A stretch of DNA of 64,000 bases from CADEDV01 sp964596345 (GTDB lineage: Bacteria; Bacteroidota; Bacteroidia; Chitinophagales; Chitinophagaceae). Location: contig CAZQSZ010000003.1 in assembly GCA_964596345.1 (NCBI GenBank), positions 310,001 to 374,000 on the forward strand, read 5' to 3'. The notes under the pieces were generated by a model. That model was not told where the DNA came from and did not search any database. It saw only the letters and a list, made by a program, of their open reading frames with translations. Positions within the stretch are counted from its first letter, which is position 1; each line of letters opens with the position of its first letter. Of this stretch, positions 49,264-58,235 are shown piece after piece. Both the position numbers and the translations under genes were made by a program.

Positions 49264-50256
49264 ATGCAGAAGCTTCTTTTTTCGGTTTCGTTTCTAACAA
49301 TCGCCTGTTTTCAATCACAGGCACAGGTAAAATGGGTAAATGTGGATTCTTTATTCGGACCATTACCGGCATCTGTTCATATCTATAAAACAACAGATCC
49401 GTTAGATGGCAAACCCAATATTGCTTATTATGTGGAAGCTGATCTGAAAGATAAAAAACTTGAGTTCACTGCCGACACAACGTATAAACGCCGGTTAACA
49501 CCTACTCAATTTTTTGATAAGAATGAAAAATCGTTGCTCGTGGTTAATACCACCTTCTTCTCTTTTGCCACGAACCAGAATTTAAACGTGGTGATCAAAG
49601 AGGGTAAACTTGTGAGTTATAATATCCACAGCCTTGCAGGCAAAGGAAAAGATACGCTGACGTACCGGCATCCTTTTGGAAGTGCCATTGGTATTAATAA
49701 AAACAGGCAAGCTGATATAGCCTGGTTGTATACCGATTCAAGTCTCAGGTATCCGTATACACGACAGGCCCCTTTAAAAGCAGTTCGTGATTCCATTCCC
49801 GGCTTTTCTAAACCAGCTGCCGAAAAAGCGATCCTGCAATCTTTAGATAACAATACCCGGGCCCGGATATCTTTCCCGGCCTGGAAAATGAAAACAGCTG
49901 TTGGAGGTGGCCCTGTGCTTCTTCAAAACGGTGAAATAAGGATTACGAATAATGAGGAATTGAAATTTGCCGGTAAAGCAATTGATGATAAACATCCCCG
50001 GACGGCTATGGGGTATACAAGAAATAATAAACTGATCATCCTCGTGGTGGAAGGCCGGCACAATGCTGTTGCAGAAGGAGCCACCCTTACACAACTGGCA
50101 CAATTATTAAAAGACATTGGCTGTTGGGAAGCGCTGAACCTGGACGGTGGTGGCAGCAGTTGTATGCTGGTGAATGGAAAGGAAACGATCAGGGTTTCAG
50201 ATGCAACAGGACAGCGGCCGGTACCGGCTGTTTTTATCATCCGGGAAAAGAATTAG
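49264..50256 (+). CDS. secreted NAGPA-domain phosphodiester glycosidase-like protein
   Basis: The ATG at 49264 (330 residues) starts MQKLLFSVSFLTIACFQSQAQ, a signal peptide. The NAGPA domain spans about 90-325 with the signature ALNLDGGGSSCMLVNGK and the VNTTFFSF, FGSAIGI and KTAVGGGPVLL segments. The family releases sugars from phosphodiester-linked glycans (the human enzyme uncovers mannose 6-phosphate). Bacterial members act on cell-wall or extracellular glycans; the substrate is unknown. It follows the lectin protein by 23 nt, so the two may act together on a glycan. Confidence 0.85.
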   Translation: MQKLLFSVSFLTIACFQSQAQVKWVNVDSLFGPLPASVHIYKTTDPLDGKPNIAYYVEADLKDKKLEFTADTTYKRRLTPTQFFDKNEKSLLVVNTTFFSFATNQNLNVVIKEGKLVSYNIHSLAGKGKDTLTYRHPFGSAIGINKNRQADIAWLYTDSSLRYPYTRQAPLKAVRDSIPGFSKPAAEKAILQSLDNNTRARISFPAWKMKTAVGGGPVLLQNGEIRITNNEELKFAGKAIDDKHPRTAMGYTRNNKLIILVVEGRHNAVAEGATLTQLAQLLKDIGCWEALNLDGGGSSCMLVNGKETIRVSDATGQRPVPAVFIIREKN

Positions 50257-50346
50257 TAAGATCCCGGTGGATAAAATGACCTGTTTATTACCCATTTCTT
50301 CGCTACTTGGCATGGTTTTATCGGATTAGTTTTAAAATTTACAGAC

Positions 50347-50868
50347 ATGAGAAAAATAGTGCTCCCCGTTTTTTTACTGACAGCAGTAGCTGCTATAATA
50401 CTGATTGCCTGCTCAAAAGAAAATGCGGCAGAAAGTACAACGGTAAAGATCCGGCTCACCGATAATCCTGTTAATGCAGAGGAGGTAAATGTGGATATTC
50501 AGCAGGTAAGGGTAAAATTCCGGGAAGATTCTGCCACCGGCTGGGCCAACCTGGATACCCATGCTGGCATCTATAATTTGCTGGGTTTGCAAAACGGGGT
50601 GGATACCCTGCTGGCGGTGGGCACCATACCAACTAATGTGGTAAAAGAAATCCGCTTTGTGCTGGGTACCAATAATTCCATTAAAGTGGCCGGTGTAACC
50701 TACCCGCTGACGATCCCGAGTGGTTCAGAATCCGGGTTGAAAATTAAAGTGAATAAACAACTGAATGGAACATTGGATTCATTGCTGATTGATTTTGATG
50801 CGGCACTATCCATTCACCAGATCGGGACAGGTGCTTTTCACCTGAAACCGGTATTGAAAATAAAGTAA
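50347..50868 (+). CDS. DUF4382 lipoprotein
   Basis: A 173-residue protein. The lipoprotein signal ends ILIACSKEN (Cys22). The DUF4382 domain (residues 33-172) is recognisable from KIRLTDNPVNAEEVNVDIQ, YNLLGLQNGVDTLLA, IRFVLG and IDFDAALSIHQIGTG; the fold is a transthyretin-like beta sandwich. The family is common in Bacteroidota and unassigned; an envelope-anchored binding domain is likely. Terminator at 50889. Confidence 0.85.
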   Translation: MRKIVLPVFLLTAVAAIILIACSKENAAESTTVKIRLTDNPVNAEEVNVDIQQVRVKFREDSATGWANLDTHAGIYNLLGLQNGVDTLLAVGTIPTNVVKEIRFVLGTNNSIKVAGVTYPLTIPSGSESGLKIKVNKQLNGTLDSLLIDFDAALSIHQIGTGAFHLKPVLKIK

Positions 50869-50888
50869 GAAAGAAATTGCTATGTAAA

Positions 50889-50920
50889 CTTAAAGCCCGG
50901 TTGTACAACCGGGCTTTAAG
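50889..50920. terminator. bidirectional terminator, perfect 32-bp palindrome
   Basis: CTTAAAGCCCGGTTGT and its exact complement, end to end with no spacer (50889-50920), between two convergent genes. It has A- and T-rich ends on both strands. The full symmetry would also suit a dimeric DNA-binding protein, but position and composition favour termination. Confidence 0.8.
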
Positions 50921-50952
50921 TTTGTTGATACGATCAGTTGATAAGTTATTCT

Positions 50953-51912
50953 TTATTCTTCCCAAACCAAGGCACTGGCACCAAGAATAGCGGCATCCGC
51001 TTCTTTCAGGTCGCTGTACATCAGTTTTACCTTGTTTTTGAATACCTGTATTAAATTATCTTCCATCGCCTGGCGGGTAGGGTTCATGATCAGGTCACCT
51101 GCTTTGGTGAGGCCGCCAAACAAGATGATCGCTTCCGGGGAAGAGAACATTACAAAGTTAGCAAGGGCTTCACCCAGTATTTGCCCGGTGAATTCAAAGA
51201 TCTCATTAGCGATCTTATCACCCTTGATAGCACATTCGTAGACTGTCTGGCTGGTAATAAGATCATTGATGGTATAATCTCTCAGCAGGCTTTCCGTTTG
51301 TGGGTTGGCAGAAAGTAATTCCAGTGCCGTTTCCCTTACTCCTGTGGCAGAAGCATAGGATTCAAGGCTGCCTCGTAACCCGGTACCTTTGTGTAACCTT
51401 CCGCCATGACGGATGACGGTATGCCCCAGCTCACCCGCAAAACCATCATGACCTAATACGATCTTTCCGTCTATGACGATGCCACTGCCCACACCGGTGC
51501 CGAGGGTGATGGTGATAAAATGTTTCATTCCTTTGGCGCAGCCATACATCATTTCGCCGACTGCGGCAGCATTGGCATCGTTGGTCAGTTTTACCTTTAA
51601 CCCGAATTTCTCGGATACCATTTTTGCCAGGGGAATGATGCCTCTCCATTTCAGGTTTGCCGCATATTCAATATTGCCGGTGTAATAATTACCGTTGGGT
51701 GCACCAATGCCTATTCCATTGAAAGTGGAAACACCTCCGGCCTTTTCAATCATAGGGCCAAGACGGGCATGCAGGTCATCAATGAATTCCTGTACGGTTT
51801 CATGCTCATTGGTGAGCACCCTGTCCTGTTCCAGAATATGTCCGTTACGGTCCACCACCCCGAATTTGGTGTTGGTACCACCAATATCAATTCCTATTGC
51901 AAAATCTGCCAT
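50953..51912 (-). CDS. ROK-family sugar kinase, probably glucokinase
   Basis: A 319-residue kinase of the ROK family. The N-terminal phosphate loop GIDIGGTNTKFG, the GIGIGAPNGN substrate loop, TNDANAAAVGEM with the catalytic Asp, and GTGVGSGIVIDG are all present. The ROK zinc motif (usually CxCGxxGCxE) is altered: RLHKGTGLRGSLES lacks all its Cys. Function is inferred as phosphorylating glucose or a related hexose. It follows the FucP-type permease by 23 nt on the same strand, so uptake and phosphorylation are one operon, divergent from glgA-glgC. Confidence 0.88.
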   Translation of the reverse strand: MADFAIGIDIGGTNTKFGVVDRNGHILEQDRVLTNEHETVQEFIDDLHARLGPMIEKAGGVSTFNGIGIGAPNGNYYTGNIEYAANLKWRGIIPLAKMVSEKFGLKVKLTNDANAAAVGEMMYGCAKGMKHFITITLGTGVGSGIVIDGKIVLGHDGFAGELGHTVIRHGGRLHKGTGLRGSLESYASATGVRETALELLSANPQTESLLRDYTINDLITSQTVYECAIKGDKIANEIFEFTGQILGEALANFVMFSSPEAIILFGGLTKAGDLIMNPTRQAMEDNLIQVFKNKVKLMYSDLKEADAAILGASALVWEE

Positions 51913-51935
51913 AACAATATTTTTATAAAATTATT

Positions 51936-53837
51936 TTAATGACCACCAGCACTTACTTCTGCATCGTAATCAATACCCTGTTTTTTCAGGAATCCTTTTA
52001 CAACAAAGCCAAAGAATGCCAGGTAAGCAAAACAAACAACAGCGATTACATATGACTGATGAATACCTATTACGTCTGCAATCTTACCTTGAATAGGCGG
52101 AATAATGCCACCACCCAGGATCATCATAATAAGGAAAGCTGATCCCTGCGAAGTATATTTCCCAAGCCCGGCAACAGAAAGACTAAAGATAGCGGGCCAC
52201 ATGATAGAGCAAACCAGTCCTCCGCTAAGGAAAGCATAAATAGCGATATTGCCACTTGTGAGCAAGCCAATTATCATGGCAGCTACTCCAAGAATGCTGA
52301 ATATAAGCAATGTTTTTGCGGGCTTATCTTTACTGATATAGAAAGCAGCAATCTGAATCAATACACAGAAAACATAATAGAACAACGGGGTGACGTCATA
52401 ATCAGACAAATAAATAATGCCTACTAATATCCCAAACGCCACCAACGGTACAATGAATTGGAGGATGAGTTTGGTATTCTTCGAAATATTAAATGCACTA
52501 ATGGCGCCTGTCCATCTTCCAATCATCAAACTGCCCCAATACATCATAATATAAGGAGTCGCTTCTGAGGCAGATAAGGAGCCGAATTCTTTTTGTTTCA
52601 ATAATTCGCCCAGGTTACTTCCTATTGCCACCTCAACGCCTACATATGTAAATATGCCTAACATCCCAAATACTAACTGCGGGTACTGCATAGCTCCCCA
52701 TCCATCCGCTTTTTTCCGGGCACTTGTATTAGCATACAAAAGCGCAATAACTACAATGGCCAATGCACCGAGTAACCAGTATAAACGATATTTTTCAAGA
52801 GGGTGCTTTAATGAAGTAATTTCATTATGACTATCCTTTATTTTCTGATCAGTATTCTTAACTGTTGATAAAACTGCAAGCACTTCGGGATTGGAACTAT
52901 AGCTTTTTTCCAGAGAATCAAGGCTGGTTTTAACTATGGCTGCATCTTTCTTCAGGAAATTTACAGCAAAGGCTGTATCTGCAGGGTTTGGAGTGAGAGT
53001 AGCTTTAAGTAAAGAGTCAGAGAACTTGTATTCTTTTTTCACAGCATCCTCTAAAGTCGTGATCTGGATAGCTTCCTTGCTTTTATAGCTGCTGAAAACC
53101 GGGACAAACATAATAATTAGTAGCCCGGTTAGTATAATTAGCGTATAAAGAGCTTTGTTTGCCTTCTCAGTTTTTTCAAGTAAAATACCAGCCGGTACTT
53201 TTTTTGAAAAGAAGAATAACGCTGCTGCTGCTATAAAAAGAACACCAACTGCACTGTAGAGCACAATCACTTTTGATAAACTGAGGCTTGCAATTTTCTC
53301 GTCAGTAATTGTTGCTGTTGTTCCAAAAAGTGCCAGTGCCACCACCAAAGGTCCAATCGACGTACCAAATGAATTTACACCACCACCGAGGTTGACACGA
53401 CTAGTGCCAGTCGAAGGGTCTCCAAGTGTTATTGCGAAAGGTTGAGCTGCAGTTTGCTGTAGTGAGAAGCCGAGTGCTACGATAAACAACCCGATCAACA
53501 TGCCTGCGAAACTGTTTCCATTTACGGCCAGTATCATAGCAGCTGCGCCAAAGGCAGAGAAAAGCAAACCATATACGATACTTCTTTTAAAACCCCATTT
53601 ACCAACGAGATCTTTACCTCCGAATGCACCGTATGCGAACAATACGAGAGCCCCAATGTAATATGCTGTATAAAACGCAAAATCAATTAACTGGCTTTGG
53701 AACTGATCAAGGTGGAAATAGTTTTTACAGAAGGGAATAAAAACGCTGTTTCCCGCAGCAATAAATCCCCAGAAGAAAAATACAGTTACCAGCGTTCCGA
53801 GGGCACCGTAATTAGTAGGTTGTTTAGATTGGCTCAT
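51936..53837 (-). CDS. FucP-type sugar MFS transporter with inserted periplasmic domain
   Basis: The ATG with its A at 53837 gives 633 residues, about 200 more than usual for FucP/GlcP-type permeases. Residues 1-210 are the N-half of the MFS (FFFWGFIAAGNSVFIPF, GGGVNSFGTSIGP) and about 383-620 the C-half. Between them are an additional helix (228-248), a hydrophilic stretch of about 100 residues (249-350, partly coiled-coil) and another helix (352-370). By MFS topology (central loop cytoplasmic) the two helices would place this domain in the periplasm. The N-half motif supports glucose/galactose or fucose transport by H+ symport. Same operon as the ROK kinase. Confidence 0.88.
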   Translation of the reverse strand: MSQSKQPTNYGALGTLVTVFFFWGFIAAGNSVFIPFCKNYFHLDQFQSQLIDFAFYTAYYIGALVLFAYGAFGGKDLVGKWGFKRSIVYGLLFSAFGAAAMILAVNGNSFAGMLIGLFIVALGFSLQQTAAQPFAITLGDPSTGTSRVNLGGGVNSFGTSIGPLVVALALFGTTATITDEKIASLSLSKVIVLYSAVGVLFIAAAALFFFSKKVPAGILLEKTEKANKALYTLIILTGLLIIMFVPVFSSYKSKEAIQITTLEDAVKKEYKFSDSLLKATLTPNPADTAFAVNFLKKDAAIVKTSLDSLEKSYSSNPEVLAVLSTVKNTDQKIKDSHNEITSLKHPLEKYRLYWLLGALAIVVIALLYANTSARKKADGWGAMQYPQLVFGMLGIFTYVGVEVAIGSNLGELLKQKEFGSLSASEATPYIMMYWGSLMIGRWTGAISAFNISKNTKLILQFIVPLVAFGILVGIIYLSDYDVTPLFYYVFCVLIQIAAFYISKDKPAKTLLIFSILGVAAMIIGLLTSGNIAIYAFLSGGLVCSIMWPAIFSLSVAGLGKYTSQGSAFLIMMILGGGIIPPIQGKIADVIGIHQSYVIAVVCFAYLAFFGFVVKGFLKKQGIDYDAEVSAGGH

Positions 53838-54030
53838 GGCAATCGGTTGTTTTATTAAATGTTGCCCAAAGTATAACATTTTTCAGTGTCATGTTAAGAC
53901 TACCGTTTTTTTTGTTGACAGCTTGTATAAAAAAAAGAGCCCCGGGCTTAGGGGTATTTTAAAAACCGGGATTATTCTTTCATTTTTTTTATCTATCTCA
54001 CATCGCCAATCAAAAAAACCCCTTAATTTC

Positions 54031-54046
54031 AAATCAAACTTGATTT
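54031..54046. promoter_or_regulatory. inverted repeat just before glgA
   Basis: AAATCAA-AC-TTGATTT is a perfect 7-bp inverted repeat with a 2-nt spacer, ending 11 nt before the glgA ATG at 54058. A weak -7 box (TAATTTC, 54024-54030) lies directly before it, so a protein here could block both transcription and translation of glgA-glgC. Which regulator would bind is unknown. Confidence 0.4.
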
Positions 54047-54057
54047 AATCCTCTACA

Positions 54058-55476
54058 ATGGAGATAGTACATGTAGCAGCAGAATGTTACCCGGTAGCCA
54101 AAGCCGGCGGTTTGGGTGATGTGGTGGGGGCTTTGCCCAAATACCAGGCAGAACTCGGTCATGTGGCGAAAGTGGTGATGCCGATGTACCGTACCAAATT
54201 CCTCTATACAAATGAATGGGAACTGGTACATGAAGGCGGCCAGCAAATGGGCTCTCATTTTTTTCATTACAGCGTTATCAAGGAAAAGACGAACAAACTC
54301 GGGTTCGATCTTTATCTCGTGGATATAAATGGCCTGCTCGACCGGGAAAAGATCTATGGCTACGATGACGACACGGAAAGGTTCATGGCTTTCCAGATCG
54401 CCGTGTGCGACTGGATCAGCAAGTGGACACACCAGCCGGATGTGATCCATTGTCATGACCACCATACTGGTTTTATTCCGTTCATGGTCAAGTATTGTTT
54501 TGCGTTCAATAAACTGGCAGGCATACCCACTGTTTTTACAATACACAATGCACAATACCAGGGCTGGATCAGCTGGGATAAATATTATTACCTCCCGGCG
54601 TATGATTCCTACAAATGGGGCTTGCTGGACTGGAATAATATGATCAACCCCCTGGCATCTGCCGTAAAATGTGCCTGGAAAGTAACAACGGTCAGCAACA
54701 GCTACCTGGAGGAGATGCGCTATGCTGCTAACGGGCTGGAGAATTTGTTTGAATATGAAAGAGGAAAAAGCCTGGGTATCTTAAACGGAATTGATACACA
54801 GGTGTGGAATCCGGAAACGGATAATATGATCGTTAAGAATTATGACAAAGAATTAGTGGAGAAGGGTAAATTAAAAAATAAGAAGGAACTGGCAGGTCAG
54901 TTTGGTCTGGACCCGGATAAGCCGCTGATCACATTTATCGGAAGGCTGGTGGGAGAGAAAGCAGCGGATTTGTTACCGGAAGCCATCAGCCAGTCTATTT
55001 ACCAGCATCATGGTCATGCCAATTTCCTGATCCTGGGATCTGGTGACCCGGAACTGGAGGACAGGCTTGACCAGATGAAACACCAGTTCAAAGGGTATTA
55101 TAATTCTTATATCGGTTATAATGAGCAGTTGAGTCACCTGATGTATGCCGGTTCTGATTTCCTCTTAATGCCCAGCCGGGTAGAGCCCTGCGGACTAAAC
55201 CAGATGTATGCATTAAGATATGGTACGGTACCCATGGTAAGAACAGTGGGTGGATTAAAGGATACGATTACCGATTTTGGCGACTGGCAGGGCTTCGGCA
55301 TCCGGTTTAATGAAGCCAGTGTCTGGGATATTACATATTCAGTGGGAAGAGCTATCGATCTTTACAATAATAAGCCCGACCTTTATTCCTGGATGCGAAG
55401 TCACATGATGACGATCGATCATTCATGGGACGGAGCAGCACAACAATACATTAATCTATATCAGTCATTGAAATAA
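54058..55476 (+). CDS. glgA: glycogen synthase
   Basis: A 472-residue GT5 enzyme that elongates alpha-1,4-glucan from ADP-glucose. The N-terminal ADP-binding motif (here AKAGGLGDVVGALPKY, the family KTGGL with Ala and Lys-Ala) is at about 15-30, and the C-terminal domain has FIGRLVGEKAADLLPEA and MPSRVEPCGLNQMYALRYGTVP with the conserved Glu and Cys-Gly-Leu. Typical length. It is followed by glgC after 12 nt, so the two steps of ADP-glucose use are one operon, divergent from the sugar permease/kinase operon. Confidence 0.95.
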   Translation: MEIVHVAAECYPVAKAGGLGDVVGALPKYQAELGHVAKVVMPMYRTKFLYTNEWELVHEGGQQMGSHFFHYSVIKEKTNKLGFDLYLVDINGLLDREKIYGYDDDTERFMAFQIAVCDWISKWTHQPDVIHCHDHHTGFIPFMVKYCFAFNKLAGIPTVFTIHNAQYQGWISWDKYYYLPAYDSYKWGLLDWNNMINPLASAVKCAWKVTTVSNSYLEEMRYAANGLENLFEYERGKSLGILNGIDTQVWNPETDNMIVKNYDKELVEKGKLKNKKELAGQFGLDPDKPLITFIGRLVGEKAADLLPEAISQSIYQHHGHANFLILGSGDPELEDRLDQMKHQFKGYYNSYIGYNEQLSHLMYAGSDFLLMPSRVEPCGLNQMYALRYGTVPMVRTVGGLKDTITDFGDWQGFGIRFNEASVWDITYSVGRAIDLYNNKPDLYSWMRSHMMTIDHSWDGAAQQYINLYQSLK

Positions 55477-55488
55477 ACTACACTTGCC

Positions 55489-56781
55489 ATGGCTATCAGA
55501 ACCATCACTCATTCAAAAGAAATTTTATCGGTTATATTGGGCGGAGGAGCCGGATCCCGGTTATCGCCGCTGACTTCCAGTCGTTCCAAACCTGCCGTGC
55601 CCATTGCCGGTAAATACCGCTTAGTGGATATCCCCATCTCCAATTGCCTGAACAATGGCATAGGCCGGATGTTTGTGCTGACGCAATTCAACTCGGCTTC
55701 GCTCAACAGGCATATCAAGAATACCTATCACTTCAGTGCTTTCAGTAAAGCTTTCGTTGATATCCTGGCTGCGGAACAAACTCCTGATAACCCCACCTGG
55801 TACCAGGGAACGGCTGATGCTGTAAGGCAAGGCCTGCGCCACATCGAGCCTTTCGAAAGTGATTATGTACTGATTCTTTCGGGTGACCAGTTATACCAGA
55901 TGGATTTTGCAGAGATGCTGGAGAATCATAAAGAATTAGGTGCTGATATTTCAGTAGCTACTATTCCTGTTGCCTCCCGGGAAGCACCTGAGTTTGGCAT
56001 CCTGAAATCCGATAAAGGGTTGATCACTTCTTTTATTGAAAAACCGAAGAAAGACATATTGGGAGATTGGGTAAGTGATACCGGGTCTGAAATGCAGGCA
56101 GCAGGAAGGATCTACCTTGCTTCCATGGGTATTTATATCTTCAACAGGAAACTGTTGTTTGATATGCTGCAGCACGAATTCAAAGATGCGACTGATTTTG
56201 GCAAAGAGATCATTCCCCAGTCTATCGAAAAGTATAAAGTAGCCAGCTACCAGTACACCGGTTACTGGACTGATATCGGTAATATTTATTCTTTCTTTGA
56301 AGCTAACCTGGACCTCACAAAAGATATTCCTGACTTCAATATGTTTGATAATGACAGGACCATCTATACAAGACCAAGGATGTTACCGCCAGCCAAGATC
56401 AGCGGTACTACGCTGGAGAAAACATTGATTGCCGAAGGTTCGATTATCAATGCATCCAGGGTGGAGCATTCTGTAATTGGTATCCGCAGCAGGGTGGGAC
56501 ATGGCAGCACCATTGTCAGCACCTATATCATGGGAAGTGATTTTTATGAAACCCTTTCTGATATTGCATCAGACACGGAGAAAGGGATCCCGTTGCTTGG
56601 GGTGGGCGACCGGTGTTATATCAAAAATGCCATACTGGATAAGAATGTTCGTATTGGCAACGATGTCCGTATCAACGGTGGCCCGCATCTTGAAAATACC
56701 GATCATGCACTTTATACAGTGAAGGACGGTATCGTGGTTGTCAAAAAAGGAGCCGTATTGCCCAATGGGTTTGTGATCTGA
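55489..56781 (+). CDS. glgC: glucose-1-phosphate adenylyltransferase
   Basis: A 430-residue nucleotidyltransferase that makes ADP-glucose from ATP and glucose-1-phosphate, the committed step of glycogen synthesis. Visible: the GGGAGSRLSPLTSSRSKPAVP nucleotide loop (about 18-38), the VDIPISNCLNN and YQGTADAVRQGL catalytic segments, the FIEKPK sugar-phosphate motif and a C-terminal left-handed beta-helix (from about 300). The last 12-residue region carries the INNAI-like allosteric segment (KNAILDKNVRIGNDVRIN). Terminator directly behind. Confidence 0.95.
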   Translation: MAIRTITHSKEILSVILGGGAGSRLSPLTSSRSKPAVPIAGKYRLVDIPISNCLNNGIGRMFVLTQFNSASLNRHIKNTYHFSAFSKAFVDILAAEQTPDNPTWYQGTADAVRQGLRHIEPFESDYVLILSGDQLYQMDFAEMLENHKELGADISVATIPVASREAPEFGILKSDKGLITSFIEKPKKDILGDWVSDTGSEMQAAGRIYLASMGIYIFNRKLLFDMLQHEFKDATDFGKEIIPQSIEKYKVASYQYTGYWTDIGNIYSFFEANLDLTKDIPDFNMFDNDRTIYTRPRMLPPAKISGTTLEKTLIAEGSIINASRVEHSVIGIRSRVGHGSTIVSTYIMGSDFYETLSDIASDTEKGIPLLGVGDRCYIKNAILDKNVRIGNDVRINGGPHLENTDHALYTVKDGIVVVKKGAVLPNGFVI

Positions 56782-56791
56782 TAAATACTTT

Positions 56792-56819
56792 AAAAGGAAG
56801 CCGGAAGGCTTCCTTTTTT
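56792..56819 (+). terminator. Rho-independent terminator of glgA-glgC
   Basis: An 11-bp stem (AAAAGGAAGCC with GGCTTCCTTTT) and GGAA loop with a long T-run, 10 nt after the glgC stop. Confidence 0.9.
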
Positions 56820-56891
56820 TATGGATTTCAAAATGTGTACTTATTACATATTCTCCTTAACTTTCCTATTCTAATTGCTAAAACGATTGCT

Positions 56892-58229
56892 ATGTCTACT
56901 GTCTACACGGGTGTTAAGCCTAAACTTACTTTCTGGCAGGTTTGGAATATGTGTTTTGGTTTCTTTGGTATCCAGTTTGGCTGGAGCCTGCAAATGGGTA
57001 ACATGAGTGCTATTTATGAATTCCTGGGTGCTTCCCCGGAAGCCATTCCTGGCCTTTGGTTAGCTGCTCCAATGACAGGGTTAATCGTGCAACCCATTAT
57101 TGGTTATTTAAGTGACAGGACCTGGCACCCCAAACTGGGAAGAAGAAGACCGTTCTTTTTAGTCGGCGCCATCCTCAGTTCCCTTGCCTTATTCATTATG
57201 CCCAACTCTTCTGCTGTATGGATGGCGGCTGGTACTTTATGGATACTCGATTCCTGTATCAATATCAGTATGGAACCTTTCCGTGCATTCGTGGCTGATA
57301 ATCTCGATGAGAAGCAGCGGTCATTTGGTTATGCTATGCAGAGTATGTTTATCGGGGCAGCATCATTCATAGCTTTATTCTTACCGGGTTTATTAGCGGA
57401 CTGGGGAGGTATTTCAAGAGAAAAAGGTGAAGGTGGTATCCCTCAGAATATCATGTGGTCTTTTTACATTGGTGCCGCTGTTTTTTTAGGAGCGGTGCTA
57501 TTTACGGTATTAAAGAGTAAAGAATATCCCCCTTCGGATCCAAACTGGAAAGAAGCATTAAAGAAGGAAAAAGGCGGAAGTTTTTTGGGAGGTGTAAAGG
57601 AAGTCTTTTCTGCTATAGGGAATATGCCCGGGCAAATGAAAAGACTGGCACTCGTTCAGTTTCTTACATGGCCGGGATTGTTTTTGATGTGGTTCTATTA
57701 TGGTACCGGAGTTGCGACAAATATCTTTGGCGGTGATGCGCAAACAAATGCTATAGTGTACACAAAGGGGCTGGAACATGCAAACAATACTTCTGCGATT
57801 CTTAACCTTGTGACTTTTATTTTCTCATTCAGTATCCCTTTCTGGGTGGGTAAAATCGGAAAGAAACTAACTCATACTGCTTGTTTACTCATTGGTGGTG
57901 TGGGTTTGATATCAGTAAACTTCATTCACGAGCCATGGATGTTGTATATATCAATGAGTATGGTTGGTATTGCCTGGGCATCAATTTTGTCAATGCCTTA
58001 TTCAATGCTGGCGGGTGTAATACCACAAGAGAAAATTGGGATATACATGGGGATTTTTAACTTCTTCATTGTTTTACCTGAAATAATTGCATCCTTATTC
58101 TTCGGGAAGATATTCGAGCATTATCTGAATAGCGACAGGTTAACTGCTGTACTGATTGGCGGCGTATTACTCTGTCTTGCAGGTATTGTTTGTGCATTAA
58201 TCGTAAAAGAATCAAAGCTCAGTAAATAA
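56892..58229 (+). CDS. maltose/sucrose-type MFS transporter
   Basis: The ATG at 56892 (445 residues) starts MSTVYTGVKPKLTFWQVWNM. It is a 12-helix permease of the SUC/SLC45-like GPH group: FGIQFGWSLQMGNMSAIYE (helix 1), PIIGYLSDRTWHPKLGRRRPF (motif A with RRRPF) and DNLDEKQRSFGYAMQSMFIG. Such proteins import disaccharides such as maltose by cation symport. The next gene, a secreted alpha-amylase-like enzyme, starts 6 nt after the stop, which fits maltose as substrate. Confidence 0.88.
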   Translation: MSTVYTGVKPKLTFWQVWNMCFGFFGIQFGWSLQMGNMSAIYEFLGASPEAIPGLWLAAPMTGLIVQPIIGYLSDRTWHPKLGRRRPFFLVGAILSSLALFIMPNSSAVWMAAGTLWILDSCINISMEPFRAFVADNLDEKQRSFGYAMQSMFIGAASFIALFLPGLLADWGGISREKGEGGIPQNIMWSFYIGAAVFLGAVLFTVLKSKEYPPSDPNWKEALKKEKGGSFLGGVKEVFSAIGNMPGQMKRLALVQFLTWPGLFLMWFYYGTGVATNIFGGDAQTNAIVYTKGLEHANNTSAILNLVTFIFSFSIPFWVGKIGKKLTHTACLLIGGVGLISVNFIHEPWMLYISMSMVGIAWASILSMPYSMLAGVIPQEKIGIYMGIFNFFIVLPEIIASLFFGKIFEHYLNSDRLTAVLIGGVLLCLAGIVCALIVKESKLSK

Positions 58230-58235
58230 ATTTTT

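Noticed and set aside
50889..50920. Protein-binding operator instead of terminator
   Set aside because: A perfect palindrome between two convergent stop codons with T/A ends is better explained as a bidirectional terminator.
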